Shown in pieces: positions 1 to 8,760 of a stretch of DNA of 64,000 bases (the stretch's first letter is position 1; every line of letters begins with the position of its first letter). The notes under the pieces were generated by a model. It worked only from the letters and a program-made list of their open reading frames with translations, was not told where the DNA came from and searched no databases. Origin of the DNA: Acidobacteriota bacterium (GTDB lineage Bacteria > Acidobacteriota > Terriglobia > Terriglobales > Acidobacteriaceae); assembly GCA_021846275.1 (NCBI GenBank), contig JAJZBZ010000003.1, positions 62,001-126,000 on the forward strand. Direction: 5' to 3'. Both the position numbers and the translations under genes were made by a program.

Positions 1-989
1 ATGCCCTGGTACATGGAGGCGACGAAATCGCCGTAGCCGTTGTACATGAGGGTTTCACGGCGCTGGGCGTAAAAGGGAAGGCCGATGCGGCGCTCGGTTT
101 TCTGGCTCCAGCGGGGGTGATCGACGTTGGGGTTGACGTTGGCGTAGAAGCCGTATTCGTTGGGAGCCATGTCGTTCCAGGTGGTGGGCGGCTGTTTGGA
201 GAGGAATTTGACGGCGACGATGGATTTGGCGGATTTGAAGCCGTACTTCCAGGGCAGGGCGATGCGGACGGGCGCGCCGTTCTGGTTGGGCAGGATGTCG
301 CCGTAGAGGCCGACGGTGAGCAGGGTGAGGGGGTTCATGGCCTCGTCCATGCGCAGGCCCTCGGAGTAGGGCCAGTCGATGTAGCTTTCCGACCACCACT
401 TGTCCACTTTCTTGTTGAAGTAGCTGTAGAACTGGACGTATTTGGCGGTGCTGAGCGGCTGGCACTGCTTGATGAATTCAGAAAAGGAGTACCCGACCCA
501 GGGAATGACCATGCTCCAGGCCTCGACGCAGCGGTGACGATAAGTACGGTCTTCGAGGGCGTGCATTTTGAGAATGGCATCGATGTCGATGGTTTTTTCC
601 TGCTGCACAAGACCAGAGACGTGGATGGACCAGGGACGAGTGGGCAGTCCACCGGCGTTGTGGGCGGGGTCGCTTTTGCTGACGCCGAACTCGTAGAAGT
701 TGTTGAAGGTGGTCACATCCTGGTAGCTGGTGAGCTGTTCGCCGTGAGTGCTGAGCGGGCTGGGGATGGTCTGGAGCTTGCCGGCGGCGTGGACGGCGAG
801 GCCGGGATCAAGGAGGGACTGGACCGAGTGCGCGCCGAGGGCGGCTGCGCCCGCCGTGACGGCAGCGCGAGTGAGGAAGCTGCGGCGAGTGCGCTGCTCA
901 GCAAAGAAACGCTCGTATTCCTGGCGCGGAGTGATCTCGCTGGAGGGAATGTCGGAGCCGTCGAGAGAGTTGGGTTTGCGCAGCAGCAT
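1..989 (-). CDS. msrP: Protein-methionine-sulfoxide reductase catalytic subunit MsrP (partial, 3' end off the left edge)
   Basis: Molybdopterin enzyme that reduces methionine sulfoxide in periplasmic proteins, normally with the haem membrane partner MsrQ. The frame is open from the ATG at 987-989 to the window edge, giving 329 residues; the E. coli protein has about 334, so only the last few residues and the stop are missing. The N-terminus carries a Tat signal with twin arginine (RTRRSFLTRAA) and an Ala/Gly-rich h-region. The HRCVEAWSM segment holds the Cys expected to bind molybdenum, followed by the family-typical IPWVGYSF. The C-terminal part has MYNGYGDFVASMYQG. An msrQ gene would be expected just beyond the left edge. 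Family assignment is secure. Confidence 0.93.
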   Translation of the reverse strand, partial: MLLRKPNSLDGSDIPSSEITPRQEYERFFAEQRTRRSFLTRAAVTAGAAALGAHSVQSLLDPGLAVHAAGKLQTIPSPLSTHGEQLTSYQDVTTFNNFYEFGVSKSDPAHNAGGLPTRPWSIHVSGLVQQEKTIDIDAILKMHALEDRTYRHRCVEAWSMVIPWVGYSFSEFIKQCQPLSTAKYVQFYSYFNKKVDKWWSESYIDWPYSEGLRMDEAMNPLTLLTVGLYGDILPNQNGAPVRIALPWKYGFKSAKSIVAVKFLSKQPPTTWNDMAPNEYGFYANVNPNVDHPRWSQKTERRIGLPFYAQRRETLMYNGYGDFVASMYQG

Positions 990-1126
990 CGGTGACCTCG
1001 GAGAAGACGGATTCAGGCGCGACAGCCGGTGAGCCGGAACGCCTGTTGATAAGAGTACGTTTGAGATGGAAAGGGCACAAGGCACGGGAAAAGATTTTTT
1101 ACTCGCGAGTTGAGTCGATCAAAAGG

Positions 1127-1266
1127 GCATTGCATGCAGCGGACGCGCGCTTTGCGCGCCACGGACTTTTGTTACCGCTCCCGCTGGTCGCGGGCTGGCG
1201 TTTGCTGAGGCCGACGGGAACAGCAAAAACAAAGACAGAAGCAGATTCCCTTCGGGAATGACAACA
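1127..1266 (+). repeat. Dispersed intergenic stem-loop repeat, copy A
   Basis: About 140 bp also found in inverted orientation at 26821-26936. It contains three consecutive hairpins: GCGCGC-ttt-GCGCGC (about 1144-1158), CCCGC-tggtc-GCGGG (about 1180-1194) and ATTCCC-ttc-GGGAAT (about 1244-1259). Between them is a conserved GGCGxTTGCTGAGGC-type spacer. The two copies differ in sequence and in the length of the linker before the last hairpin, yet keep the stems. It is non-coding and resembles REP-type elements in organisation, but no known family could be named. Confidence 0.75.
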
Positions 1267-1345
1267 AAAATACAACAGCAAGAGCAACGGCAAAAGCAAA
1301 GGCAAAGGCTTTACTGACGACTGACGGCTGACGGCTGACGACTCG

Positions 1346-1372
1346 GAAGCAGATTCCCTGCGGGAATGAGAA
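1346..1372 (+). repeat. Partial copy of the dispersed repeat (last hairpin only)
   Basis: Repeats the 3' end of copy A: GAAGCAGATTCCC, then a CTGC/TTCG-type loop variant, then GGGAATGA. Only the terminal hairpin is present, as expected for a decayed or solo unit. Confidence 0.55.
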
Positions 1373-1402
1373 CCAGGAAGCAAGAGCAATGGCAAAAACA
1401 GA

Positions 1403-1425
1403 GGACGCAGCAGTTAGCTGCGTCC
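1403..1425 (-). terminator. Rho-independent terminator of the glutamine synthetase gene
   Basis: Nine-base-pair perfect stem GGACGCAGC/GCTGCGTCC with a 5-nt loop. Read on the minus strand it is followed by TCTGTTTTTGCC. It lies about 40 nt beyond the stop codon at 1465-1467. Confidence 0.75.
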
Positions 1426-1464
1426 TGTGTGGTTTTGCCCGGTGCTGGCGTGGACTGGGGCTGA

Positions 1465-2895
1465 TTAGAACTGCGTCCAGAGGGCCTGGTTGTAGACCTC
1501 GTGGTGGTACTGCACCTCGGAGCCTTTGACGAAGGTTCCGAGCGCGCGCGGCGAGCGGTCGGCTGCCGTGCGCTTAAGGTCCACGAAGCGGCTCTGCACA
1601 TCGGAGCCGAGGATCTCGGCGATCCACTTCGACTTGGAGAAATCCTCAATCGCCGAGTAGATGTTGTCCGGCAGGTAACGCTGAGCCTGGCGCAGGTTCT
1701 TGATCTTCGAGACCGAGCCGTCGATGCCGGTTTTGAAGAGCGAGTAGAGCGCGAGATACGGATTGGCATCCGGGCCGACCGAGCGGACCTCGACGCGCAT
1801 GGACTTCGAGTTGCCGATGGGGATGCGCACCATGGAGCCGCGATCCGTGGCCGAGGCCTTGATCTGGTTTGGGGCTTCAAAGTGAGGATCGAGGCGGCGA
1901 TAGGCGTTGACGCTGGAGTTGAGCACGAGGCAGATGTCCAGCGCGTGGGTCAGGATGCGGTCCACGAAATCCCATCCGGCGGTGGAGAGCTGTTCCTGGC
2001 CGCTGGCATCCCAGAAGAGATTGGTCTTGCCGTGGGTGATGGACATGTTGGTGTGCATGCCGCTGCCGTTGACGCCGACGACGGGCTTGGGCAGGAAGCT
2101 GGCGGTGAAGCCCATGTTGTTGGCGATCTGGCGGGCCAGCAGCTTGTAAAGCTGGATCTGATCGGCGGCGGCGACGACTTCGCCGTAACTGTAGTTGATC
2201 TCAAACTGGCTGGGCGCGACTTCGGGGTGATCTTTTTCGTTCTGGAAGCCCATGGCGCGCTGGACCTCGGCGGCGGTGTCAATGAAGCGGCGCAGCGGAT
2301 CGAGCGGCAGGGAGTGATAGTAGCCGCCGGTGTTGACGTAGTGGAATTTGCCGGTCTCGTGGTATTTGCGCTCGGCGTCGGTGCCCTCGAAGAGGAAGCC
2401 TTCGATTTCGTTGGCGGCGTTGAGGGTGTAGCCTTTTTCGGCGTGGAGCTTGTCGGAGTAGGTCTTGAGCACGCCGCGCAGGTCGCCGGAGTAGGCGGTG
2501 CCGTTCTTGTCGATGACGGTGCCGAAGACGAGGACTTTGCCGGTGCCGAAGACATCGGCGGGAACCCAGTAAAAGGCGCTCCAGTCGATGCCGAGGCGCA
2601 GGTCGCTCTCTTTTTGCGCGGTGAAGCCGCGGATGGACGAACCGTCGAAGGTGAGGTTGTCGTAGCTGGAGAGCAGGAATTTCTTGTCGTAGTCGAGCAG
2701 GTGGAGGCGGCCTTCGAGGTCAGTAAACAGAACCGTGACGGCCTTGATGCGTTTTTCATCTGTAAGGTATTTGAGGCGTTTTTCGCGGATGGCGTCGGGG
2801 GAGACGCGATTGATGCGCTCGGCTTTGGCGGCGAGGTTCAACTCTTCGAGTTCGTCGTAGCTGAGGGCAAGAAAATTGCGGAAACTATCGGACAC
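1465..2895 (-). CDS. Glutamine synthetase family protein
   Basis: Predicted ATP-dependent ligase joining ammonia to glutamate, or a related gamma-glutamyl ligase; cytoplasmic. The chosen start is GTG at 2893-2895, because AAGGAGT lies 6 nt upstream; a longer TTG start would bury that site. The 476 residues show GS signatures in order: an EIEGFLFEG metal-binding strand, EVAPSQFEINYS, the ATP-binding NGSGMHTNMS loop with its His, and the GSMVRIPIGNS/RVEVRSVGPDANPYLA block with the substrate Arg residues. The Tyr-containing adenylylation loop of enterobacterial GlnA (NLYDLPP) is replaced by RYLPDNIYSAIEDF, so adenylyltransferase control is unlikely. The protein ends in HHEVYNQ..W..F, unlike classical GlnA. 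It may be a GlnA paralogue rather than the main enzyme. Confidence 0.8.
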   Translation of the reverse strand: MSDSFRNFLALSYDELEELNLAAKAERINRVSPDAIREKRLKYLTDEKRIKAVTVLFTDLEGRLHLLDYDKKFLLSSYDNLTFDGSSIRGFTAQKESDLRLGIDWSAFYWVPADVFGTGKVLVFGTVIDKNGTAYSGDLRGVLKTYSDKLHAEKGYTLNAANEIEGFLFEGTDAERKYHETGKFHYVNTGGYYHSLPLDPLRRFIDTAAEVQRAMGFQNEKDHPEVAPSQFEINYSYGEVVAAADQIQLYKLLARQIANNMGFTASFLPKPVVGVNGSGMHTNMSITHGKTNLFWDASGQEQLSTAGWDFVDRILTHALDICLVLNSSVNAYRRLDPHFEAPNQIKASATDRGSMVRIPIGNSKSMRVEVRSVGPDANPYLALYSLFKTGIDGSVSKIKNLRQAQRYLPDNIYSAIEDFSKSKWIAEILGSDVQSRFVDLKRTAADRSPRALGTFVKGSEVQYHHEVYNQALWTQF

Positions 2896-3103
2896 GGAAG
2901 GACTCCTTTTTGAACAAATCAATGTAGGGTGGCCAGAGCCGTTTGGCCCGGACCTTACGAGGCGATTTCGTTTAGATTAAACCGGAACGGCGGGGTGCGC
3001 ACGGGAAAATCAAGGGGAAAATGAGCGAAATTGGATGGAATCCGGCGCGGGATTCGCGGCGGATGCGCCTGTTAGGATGCCATTCAAGGAGAATTGCACG
3101 CTT

Positions 3104-5032
3104 ATGTTTGCCAGAGGATTTGCCGGGTTCCATTTGCCGCGAGGTTTTCGTCTATCCATTGCCTCGACAGTTCTGCTGAGTGTGGCCGCCGCGGCGGCGC
3201 AACAGAAGCCGATTCACATTACGGCCGACCTGACCGACGCGCCGCGCAAGCTATATCACGCGGATGTCGATCTGCCGGTCACGGCGGGCGACGTGATGCT
3301 GACGACGCCGGAGTGGATTCCGGGCAATCATCGTCCGACGGGGCCGGTGAGCGATATTACCGGGGTGGTCTTCACGGCGAATGGGAAGACGCTGAAGTGG
3401 CGGCGCGACAACACCGATCTCTATGAGTTTCACGTCACGGTTCCGGCGGGTGTGACGATGCTGCATGCGCATCTGGACTGCATTGTGACGGCGCGCGTGA
3501 CGCAGAAGATGGCGGTGCTGGAGTGGGAGAAGCTGCTGCTGTATCCGGCGCACACGCCGGTGAGGGAGATTGCGATCCAGCCGGCGCTGAAGGTGCCCGC
3601 GGGGTGGGGTGTGGGCACGGCGCTGCAGCCGGTGGGCGGCGGCGCGTGGCCGGTTCCGGCGGCGGGCGCGGTGACGGAGTTTGCCGCGACGAACGTGGAG
3701 CAGCTGGAGGATTCGCCGATCATTGCCGGGGAGTATTTCAAGGAGTTTGCGCTGGCTCCGGAGATTTCGCCGAAGCATTATCTGGACGTGGTGGCCGACG
3801 ATCCGGCGGACGCGAACCTGAGGCCGAGCGTGCTGGCGGCGGTGAGCAATCTGGTGCGCGAGGCCAGCGTCGAGTATGCCTCGCATCACTATCACGTCTA
3901 CCACTTTCTGCTGACGCTTTCCGATGTGGCCGGCGGCGAGGGGCTGGAGCATGGGCAATCGTCGGACAACGGGGTGGGCGAAAAGGGATTTGCCGACGAC
4001 AGGCATCAACTGGCCGAGAGCGATCTGCTGGCGCATGAATTCACGCACTCGTGGAATGGAAAATATCGCCGACCCTGGAACCTGTATCAGCCGGATTTTG
4101 CGACGATGCAGCAGGGTTCGCTGCTGTGGGTTTACGAGGGGATGACGCAGTATCTGGGCAACGTGCTGGCGGCGCGCGCGGGGCTGAAGTCTCAGGCGCA
4201 GTATCGCGATGTGCTGGCGCTGTCGGCGGCGAATCTGGACGCGAAGCCGGGACGCGACTGGAGGCCGACGCTGGACACGGCGGTGGCGGCCAGCGTGCTG
4301 CGCGGCGGGAATCCCGCGTGGTCGAATTGGCGGCGCGGACAGGATTACTACCAGGAGGGCGAGCTGCTGTGGCTGGACGCGGATACGACGATTCGCAAGC
4401 TGACGGGCGACAGGAAATCGCTGGATGATTTCGAGAAGATTTTCCTGGCCAAGGGCGGCAACACCGGGCCGCTGATCGTGCCGTATCACTTCGACGAACT
4501 GGTGACGGACCTGAATCAGGTTGTGCCGTACGACTGGGCCAGCTTCCTGCATGATCGCATCGACGAGATTCATCCGCGCGCGGATCTCGCGGGCATTGAG
4601 CAGGGCGGCTACAAGCTGGTCTATCTGGACAAGCCGACGGCTTCGGAGAAGACGCTGATGACGACGGGACGCGGCGGGCCGAGGATCGATGTCTGGTACT
4701 CGATCGGGTTGCGTGTGAATCACGATGGCGGCATCCTGGATGTGCGCTGGGGCGGACCGGCAGACCAGGCCGAGCTTGCGCCGGGATACAGGATTCTGGC
4801 CGTCGATGGAAAGCTCTATTCGAGCGACGAACTGTTGCAGGCGATTGGCGACGCGAAGGGAACGACTGCGCCGATTGACCTGATTGTGGCGCGGGATTCG
4901 TTTGTCTCCACCTTCCACATCAACTACCACGACGGCTTGAAATATCCGGCGCTGGAGCGCGTGGCGGGAACGCCGGATTATCTGGACGAGATCACGACGC
5001 CGCGCGTGAAGGAGACGGGCGCGGCGAAGTAG
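3104..5032 (+). CDS. M61 family metallopeptidase with C-terminal PDZ domain
   Basis: Secreted or periplasmic zinc aminopeptidase-like protein of the glycyl-aminopeptidase (M61) family. The start at 3104 follows AAGGAG and gives a Sec signal peptide (hydrophobic core SIASTVLLSVAAAAA); an in-frame upstream start at 3035 would spoil it. The 642-residue product has an N-terminal beta domain, a GLEHGQSS motif characteristic of M61, the zinc site HEFTH (H311, E312, H315) followed by SWNGKYRRP, and the third ligand E345 in VYEGMTQY. The last ~120 residues form a PDZ domain (YSIGLRV to FHINY). It is the first of three exported hydrolases on the same strand and probably works in scavenging extracellular peptides. 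Confidence 0.88.
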   Translation: MFARGFAGFHLPRGFRLSIASTVLLSVAAAAAQQKPIHITADLTDAPRKLYHADVDLPVTAGDVMLTTPEWIPGNHRPTGPVSDITGVVFTANGKTLKWRRDNTDLYEFHVTVPAGVTMLHAHLDCIVTARVTQKMAVLEWEKLLLYPAHTPVREIAIQPALKVPAGWGVGTALQPVGGGAWPVPAAGAVTEFAATNVEQLEDSPIIAGEYFKEFALAPEISPKHYLDVVADDPADANLRPSVLAAVSNLVREASVEYASHHYHVYHFLLTLSDVAGGEGLEHGQSSDNGVGEKGFADDRHQLAESDLLAHEFTHSWNGKYRRPWNLYQPDFATMQQGSLLWVYEGMTQYLGNVLAARAGLKSQAQYRDVLALSAANLDAKPGRDWRPTLDTAVAASVLRGGNPAWSNWRRGQDYYQEGELLWLDADTTIRKLTGDRKSLDDFEKIFLAKGGNTGPLIVPYHFDELVTDLNQVVPYDWASFLHDRIDEIHPRADLAGIEQGGYKLVYLDKPTASEKTLMTTGRGGPRIDVWYSIGLRVNHDGGILDVRWGGPADQAELAPGYRILAVDGKLYSSDELLQAIGDAKGTTAPIDLIVARDSFVSTFHINYHDGLKYPALERVAGTPDYLDEITTPRVKETGAAK

Positions 5033-5071
5033 ACGACGAACAATCGGAAACGGATGGTTGCAAGACCGACT

Positions 5072-5121
5072 GGCATGGGGATGGTGTAACCTGATCGCTC
5101 AGGAGAGACCATCCCCATGCC
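5072..5121 (+). promoter_or_regulatory. 14-bp inverted repeat enclosing the RBS and including the start codon of the downstream hydrolase gene
   Basis: The arm GGCATGGGGATGGT (5072-5085) is exactly complementary to ACCATCCCCATGCC (5108-5121). The 22-nt loop contains the Shine-Dalgarno AGGAGAG (5101-5107), and the 3' arm contains the ATG at 5117-5119. In mRNA the start codon would be fully base-paired. The loop has no T-run after the stem, so this is not a terminator. Confidence 0.7.
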
Positions 5122-7081
5122 TTTGCGATTTGTGTCTTCGAGGATTGCGCTGTCGGGATTTGCCCGGCCGCTGCGTTCGCTTTGCCTTGCGCTGGTTGCC
5201 GCAGTTGTTTTCGCCGCTCCGCTGGTGGCGCAGACGAATGATGAAGCGGCATTTATCGAGTCGCACTACACGAAGTATGAGTACCGGATCGCGATGCGCG
5301 ACGGCGTGCATCTGTTTACGTCGGTGTACGTGCCGAAGGCGAGCGCGTTTGAGGATCACGGGCCGTATCCGTTTCTGATGGATCGCACGCCGTACAGCGT
5401 GGCGCCGTATGGCGAGGACAAGTATCCGCGCCGACTGGGGCCATCGCCGGAGTTTTCGCACGCGGGCTACATTTTTGTCTATCAGGATGTGCGCGGGCGA
5501 TGGATGAGCGAGGGCACGTTTGTGGAGATGAGGCCGCATATCGACGTGAAGAAATCGCCGCAGGATGTGGATGACTCCTCGGACACCTCGGACACGATTG
5601 ATTTTCTGCTGAAGCATGTTCCCAACAACAACGGCAAGGTGGGCATCTGGGGGATTTCTTATCCGGGATTTTATACGTCGGCGAGCATGATTGACGGCAA
5701 TCCGGCACTGGTGGCGGCCAGTCCGCAGGCTCCGATGACGAATCTGTTTCTGGGCGCGGATGATGCGTATCACGGCGGCGCGTTCATGCTGGACGCGAAC
5801 TTCGGCTTCTATGTTTTTTTTCATCCGCAGACGCATCCGCAGGAGCCGAAGCCGGAGGTGCCATTTGATTTTGGCACGCCGGATATTTACGAGTTCTATC
5901 TGAAGGGCGGTTCGTTGTCCGAGATGGAGCAGAAGTATCTGCACGGGATGAACTGGCTCTACACGGACCAGATGAAGCACGATACCTATGACAACTACTG
6001 GCAGCAGCGCGATCTGGCTCCGCACATGAAGAACGTTCACTGCGCGGTGCTGGCGGTGGGCGGATGGTTTGACGCCGAAGACCTGACGGGGCCGCTGAAG
6101 ACATTTGCGGCAACGTCGAAGATGAACCCGGAGACGCCGACGACGCTGGTGGAAGGTCCGTGGGTGCATGGCGGATGGGCGATTTCGTCGGGCGATCACC
6201 TGGGCGATGTTTCGTTCCACGCGAAGACGGCGGAGTATTTCCGGCAGCAGATTCAGTTTCCGTTCTTCGAGCACTATCTGAAGGGCAAGCCGTGGACGCA
6301 GCCGAAGGCGATTGTCTTTGAGACGGGCACGGATGGCTGGCGGACGTTTGACGCGTGGCCGCCGAAGGCCGCGCAGCCGAAGATGCTGTACTTCCACTCG
6401 AATGGCAAGCTGGGCTTCACGGCTCCGACGATGAGCAATTCGTCGGACAGCTATGTGAGCGATCCGGCGCACCCGGTGCCGTTCGTCGGTTACGTGACGG
6501 ACACGGTGCCGCAGCGGTACATGGTGGACGATCAGCGCTTCGCGCGGACGCGGCCCGATGTGGTCACCTATGAGACGGAGCCGCTGACCGAGGACCTGAC
6601 GATTGCGGGGCCGATTGCGCCGAAGCTGAGGATTGCCAGCACGGGCACGGACTCCGATTTCGTGGTCAAACTGATCGACGTGTATCCGGAGAATTATCCG
6701 AATCCGCCCGAGGAGGCGACGGGCAACAAGCGCATCCTGAGCGCACCGCCGCTGCTGATGGGCGGATATGAGCAACTGCTGCGCGGCGAGCCGATGCGGG
6801 CGAAGTTTCGCAAGAGCTGGGAGACGCCGGAGCCGCTGACCCCGGGCAAGATGACCGAGATTGACTTCACGATGGCCGACCTGTTTCACACCTTCCGGCG
6901 CGGACATCGCATCATGGTGCAGGTGCAGTCAAGCTGGTTCCCGCTGACGGATCGCAATCCGCAGACCTTTACGGATATTCCGTATGCGAAGGCGACGGAT
7001 TTTGTGAAGGCGACGGAGACGATCTATCACCAGAAGGACGCGGCCAGCGGCGTGGAGCTGATGGTGCTGCCGAATCCATAG
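5117..7081 (+). CDS. CocE/NonD family hydrolase, alpha-amino-acid ester hydrolase-like
   Basis: Secreted alpha/beta-hydrolase of the X-Pro dipeptidyl-peptidase S15/CocE superfamily, which hydrolyses acyl esters or amides of amino acids. The 654-residue product has a Sec signal (SLCLALVAAVVFAAPLVAQ), the nucleophile elbow GISYPGF (S181), the acid in GGWFDAEDL (D319), and the catalytic His in GPWVHGGW (H351). A C-terminal jelly-roll (about 440-640) is typical of the family. The spacing and the YDNYWQQRDL stretch are like alpha-amino-acid ester hydrolases and glutaryl-7-ACA acylases. It starts 84 nt after the M61 gene and is followed within 15 nt by the DUF1593 gene, suggesting an operon. Its translation start lies inside a 14-bp hairpin. 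Confidence 0.88.
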   Translation: MPLRFVSSRIALSGFARPLRSLCLALVAAVVFAAPLVAQTNDEAAFIESHYTKYEYRIAMRDGVHLFTSVYVPKASAFEDHGPYPFLMDRTPYSVAPYGEDKYPRRLGPSPEFSHAGYIFVYQDVRGRWMSEGTFVEMRPHIDVKKSPQDVDDSSDTSDTIDFLLKHVPNNNGKVGIWGISYPGFYTSASMIDGNPALVAASPQAPMTNLFLGADDAYHGGAFMLDANFGFYVFFHPQTHPQEPKPEVPFDFGTPDIYEFYLKGGSLSEMEQKYLHGMNWLYTDQMKHDTYDNYWQQRDLAPHMKNVHCAVLAVGGWFDAEDLTGPLKTFAATSKMNPETPTTLVEGPWVHGGWAISSGDHLGDVSFHAKTAEYFRQQIQFPFFEHYLKGKPWTQPKAIVFETGTDGWRTFDAWPPKAAQPKMLYFHSNGKLGFTAPTMSNSSDSYVSDPAHPVPFVGYVTDTVPQRYMVDDQRFARTRPDVVTYETEPLTEDLTIAGPIAPKLRIASTGTDSDFVVKLIDVYPENYPNPPEEATGNKRILSAPPLLMGGYEQLLRGEPMRAKFRKSWETPEPLTPGKMTEIDFTMADLFHTFRRGHRIMVQVQSSWFPLTDRNPQTFTDIPYAKATDFVKATETIYHQKDAASGVELMVLPNP

Positions 7082-7096
7082 CGCGCGAGGATGCCG

Positions 7097-8674
7097 ATGA
7101 GCGAGCATAGTCCGGTTGTCTTTGCGAAGCGAGGCATTGGTCGGAACTGGCAGCGCCCATTGCACGCGCTTGCCGCGCACTGGCTGCTGATGGTCGTGGC
7201 CGCGTCGGCTGTTGCCGGACCTGGCGCAGAAGCGCAGGCTGGAAGGACACAGCCGCCGCCGGTCGATGATTTCGTCGCACGGCCGCGTGTGGTCGTCATC
7301 AGCGACATTGGCAACGAGCCGGATGACCAGATGTCGCTGGTGCGGCTGCTGCTCTACTCGAACGAACTGGATATCGAGGGGCTGATTGCGGCGACCTCGA
7401 CGTGGCAGAAGACGACGACGCATCCGGAGACGATGCACGCGCTGATTCAGGCTTACGGCCAGGTGCGCGGCAATCTGCTGCTGCATGCCGAGGGCTGGCC
7501 GCGGGCTTCGGCGCTGGACGCGGTGGTCGCGCCGGGGCAGCCGGGTTATGGGATGGCCGCGACGGGCGCGGGCAAGTCTTCGCCCGGCTCGCGCGAGCTG
7601 GCGGCGGCCATCCTGCGCAACGACCCGCGTCCGCTGTGGATATGCCTGTGGGGCGGAGCGAATACGCTGGCGCAGGCGCTGCTCGATCTGCGCCAGTCGA
7701 TGCCGCGGGATCAGTTGGAGGCGCGGCTGCGAAAGGTTCGCGTCTCTTCGATTTCCGATCAGGACGATGCCGGACCGTGGATTCGCCGGGAGTTTCCGTC
7801 GATTGTCTACATCGTGACGCCGAGCGAGCCGAACTCGACGAACTACTACGCGGCGACGTGGACCGGGATCAGCGGAGATCGCTACTATCGCAACGGCGAG
7901 GGCGCGGATTTTTCATTTGTCACCAACGAGTGGCTGGATGCCAACATTCGCAGCAAAGGGCCGCTGGGCGCGAAGTATCCGAAGTATATGTTCATCATGG
8001 AAGGCGATACGCCGAGCTATCTGAATCTGATTGGCAACGGGCTGGACGGAGCGATGCATCCGGACTGGGGCGGATGGGGTGGTCGTTCTCTCTGGTTGCA
8101 GCCTTACGGCGAGACACATCCGATCTGGACCCAGGGCGGCGATGAGTTTGCGCGCGCGACGACGCAGGATGCGGTGATCGGCACCGATGGCCGCGAGCAT
8201 GTCTCCGACCAGGCGACGATCTGGCGCTGGCGCAGCGCGTTTCAGCGGGATTTTGCCGCGCGCATGGACTGGACGATCCGCGATTTTGCGCATGCGAATC
8301 ATCCGCCGATTGCAGTCGTGAACGGGCAGGGCGGACAGGCTCCGATTGAACTGGATGTGAAGGCCGGCGGGACGGTCACGCTCGATGCTTCGGCCTCGCA
8401 CGATCCCGATCACCAGCGGCTGCGCTTCCACTGGTTTCTCTATCCCGAGGCCGGGCTGGCCACCGAACACGGGGCCGAGGTCGCGCTCGACGGAGCCGAC
8501 TCCGCGGTAGCCCACGCGCGCGCGGTTTCAGCCTGTCGTCCGATGTGGATCACGGGACTGGTTCCCTGTCGCGGCACCGGCGTGATGCACATCCTGCTGG
8601 CCGTGACCGATGACGGAACGCCGAAGCTGACGGCGTATCGCCGTGTGATCCTGCACGTCCGTGCGGAGAAGTGA
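7097..8674 (+). CDS. DUF1593 protein (nucleoside-hydrolase-like fold), exported
   Basis: Protein of the DUF1593/Sde182 family, whose N-terminal domain has the inosine/uridine nucleoside-hydrolase fold; members are usually linked to polysaccharide use, but the reaction is unproven. The 525 residues begin with a signal-like hydrophobic segment (LAAHWLLMVVAASAVAG). The N-terminal domain shows VVISDIGNEPDDQMSLVRLL, equivalent to the calcium-binding DxDxxxDD loop of nucleoside hydrolases, and LWGGANTLAQAL. The C-terminal ~110 residues form an Ig/PKD-like beta domain containing DASASHDPD and a Cys pair. ATG 7097 is preferred to 7091 because GAGG lies 6 nt upstream. It follows the CocE-type gene closely. 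Confidence 0.8.
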   Translation: MSEHSPVVFAKRGIGRNWQRPLHALAAHWLLMVVAASAVAGPGAEAQAGRTQPPPVDDFVARPRVVVISDIGNEPDDQMSLVRLLLYSNELDIEGLIAATSTWQKTTTHPETMHALIQAYGQVRGNLLLHAEGWPRASALDAVVAPGQPGYGMAATGAGKSSPGSRELAAAILRNDPRPLWICLWGGANTLAQALLDLRQSMPRDQLEARLRKVRVSSISDQDDAGPWIRREFPSIVYIVTPSEPNSTNYYAATWTGISGDRYYRNGEGADFSFVTNEWLDANIRSKGPLGAKYPKYMFIMEGDTPSYLNLIGNGLDGAMHPDWGGWGGRSLWLQPYGETHPIWTQGGDEFARATTQDAVIGTDGREHVSDQATIWRWRSAFQRDFAARMDWTIRDFAHANHPPIAVVNGQGGQAPIELDVKAGGTVTLDASASHDPDHQRLRFHWFLYPEAGLATEHGAEVALDGADSAVAHARAVSACRPMWITGLVPCRGTGVMHILLAVTDDGTPKLTAYRRVILHVRAEK

Positions 8675-8681
8675 TTTGGCA

Positions 8682-8733
8682 AACAACAAACCCGTCGAAG
8701 CACATCTCTGCGCTTCGACGGGTCTGTTGTTTT
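8682..8733. terminator. Bidirectional terminator between converging genes
   Basis: A long hairpin, ACCCGTCGAAG / CTTCGACGGGT with a ~12-nt loop, is flanked by AACAACAA and TTGTTGTTTT. It can therefore end the + strand hydrolase transcript and the minus-strand tonB-like gene that begins its stop at 8761. Confidence 0.8.
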
Positions 8734-8760
8734 GGGGGATGCTTCGTGAGAAGCTGGCGA

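Larger units (their letters stand above)
990..1464. other. Intergenic region between msrP and the glutamine synthetase gene
   Basis: No convincing coding frame. The region must hold the msrP promoter, although no clear -35/-10 was seen. From 1127 it consists of a dispersed stem-loop repeat, a partial second copy of its last hairpin, short direct repeats of CTGACGG around 1314-1342, and a terminator at 1403-1425. Runs such as caaagg and caaaaac recur between the elements. Confidence 0.6.
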
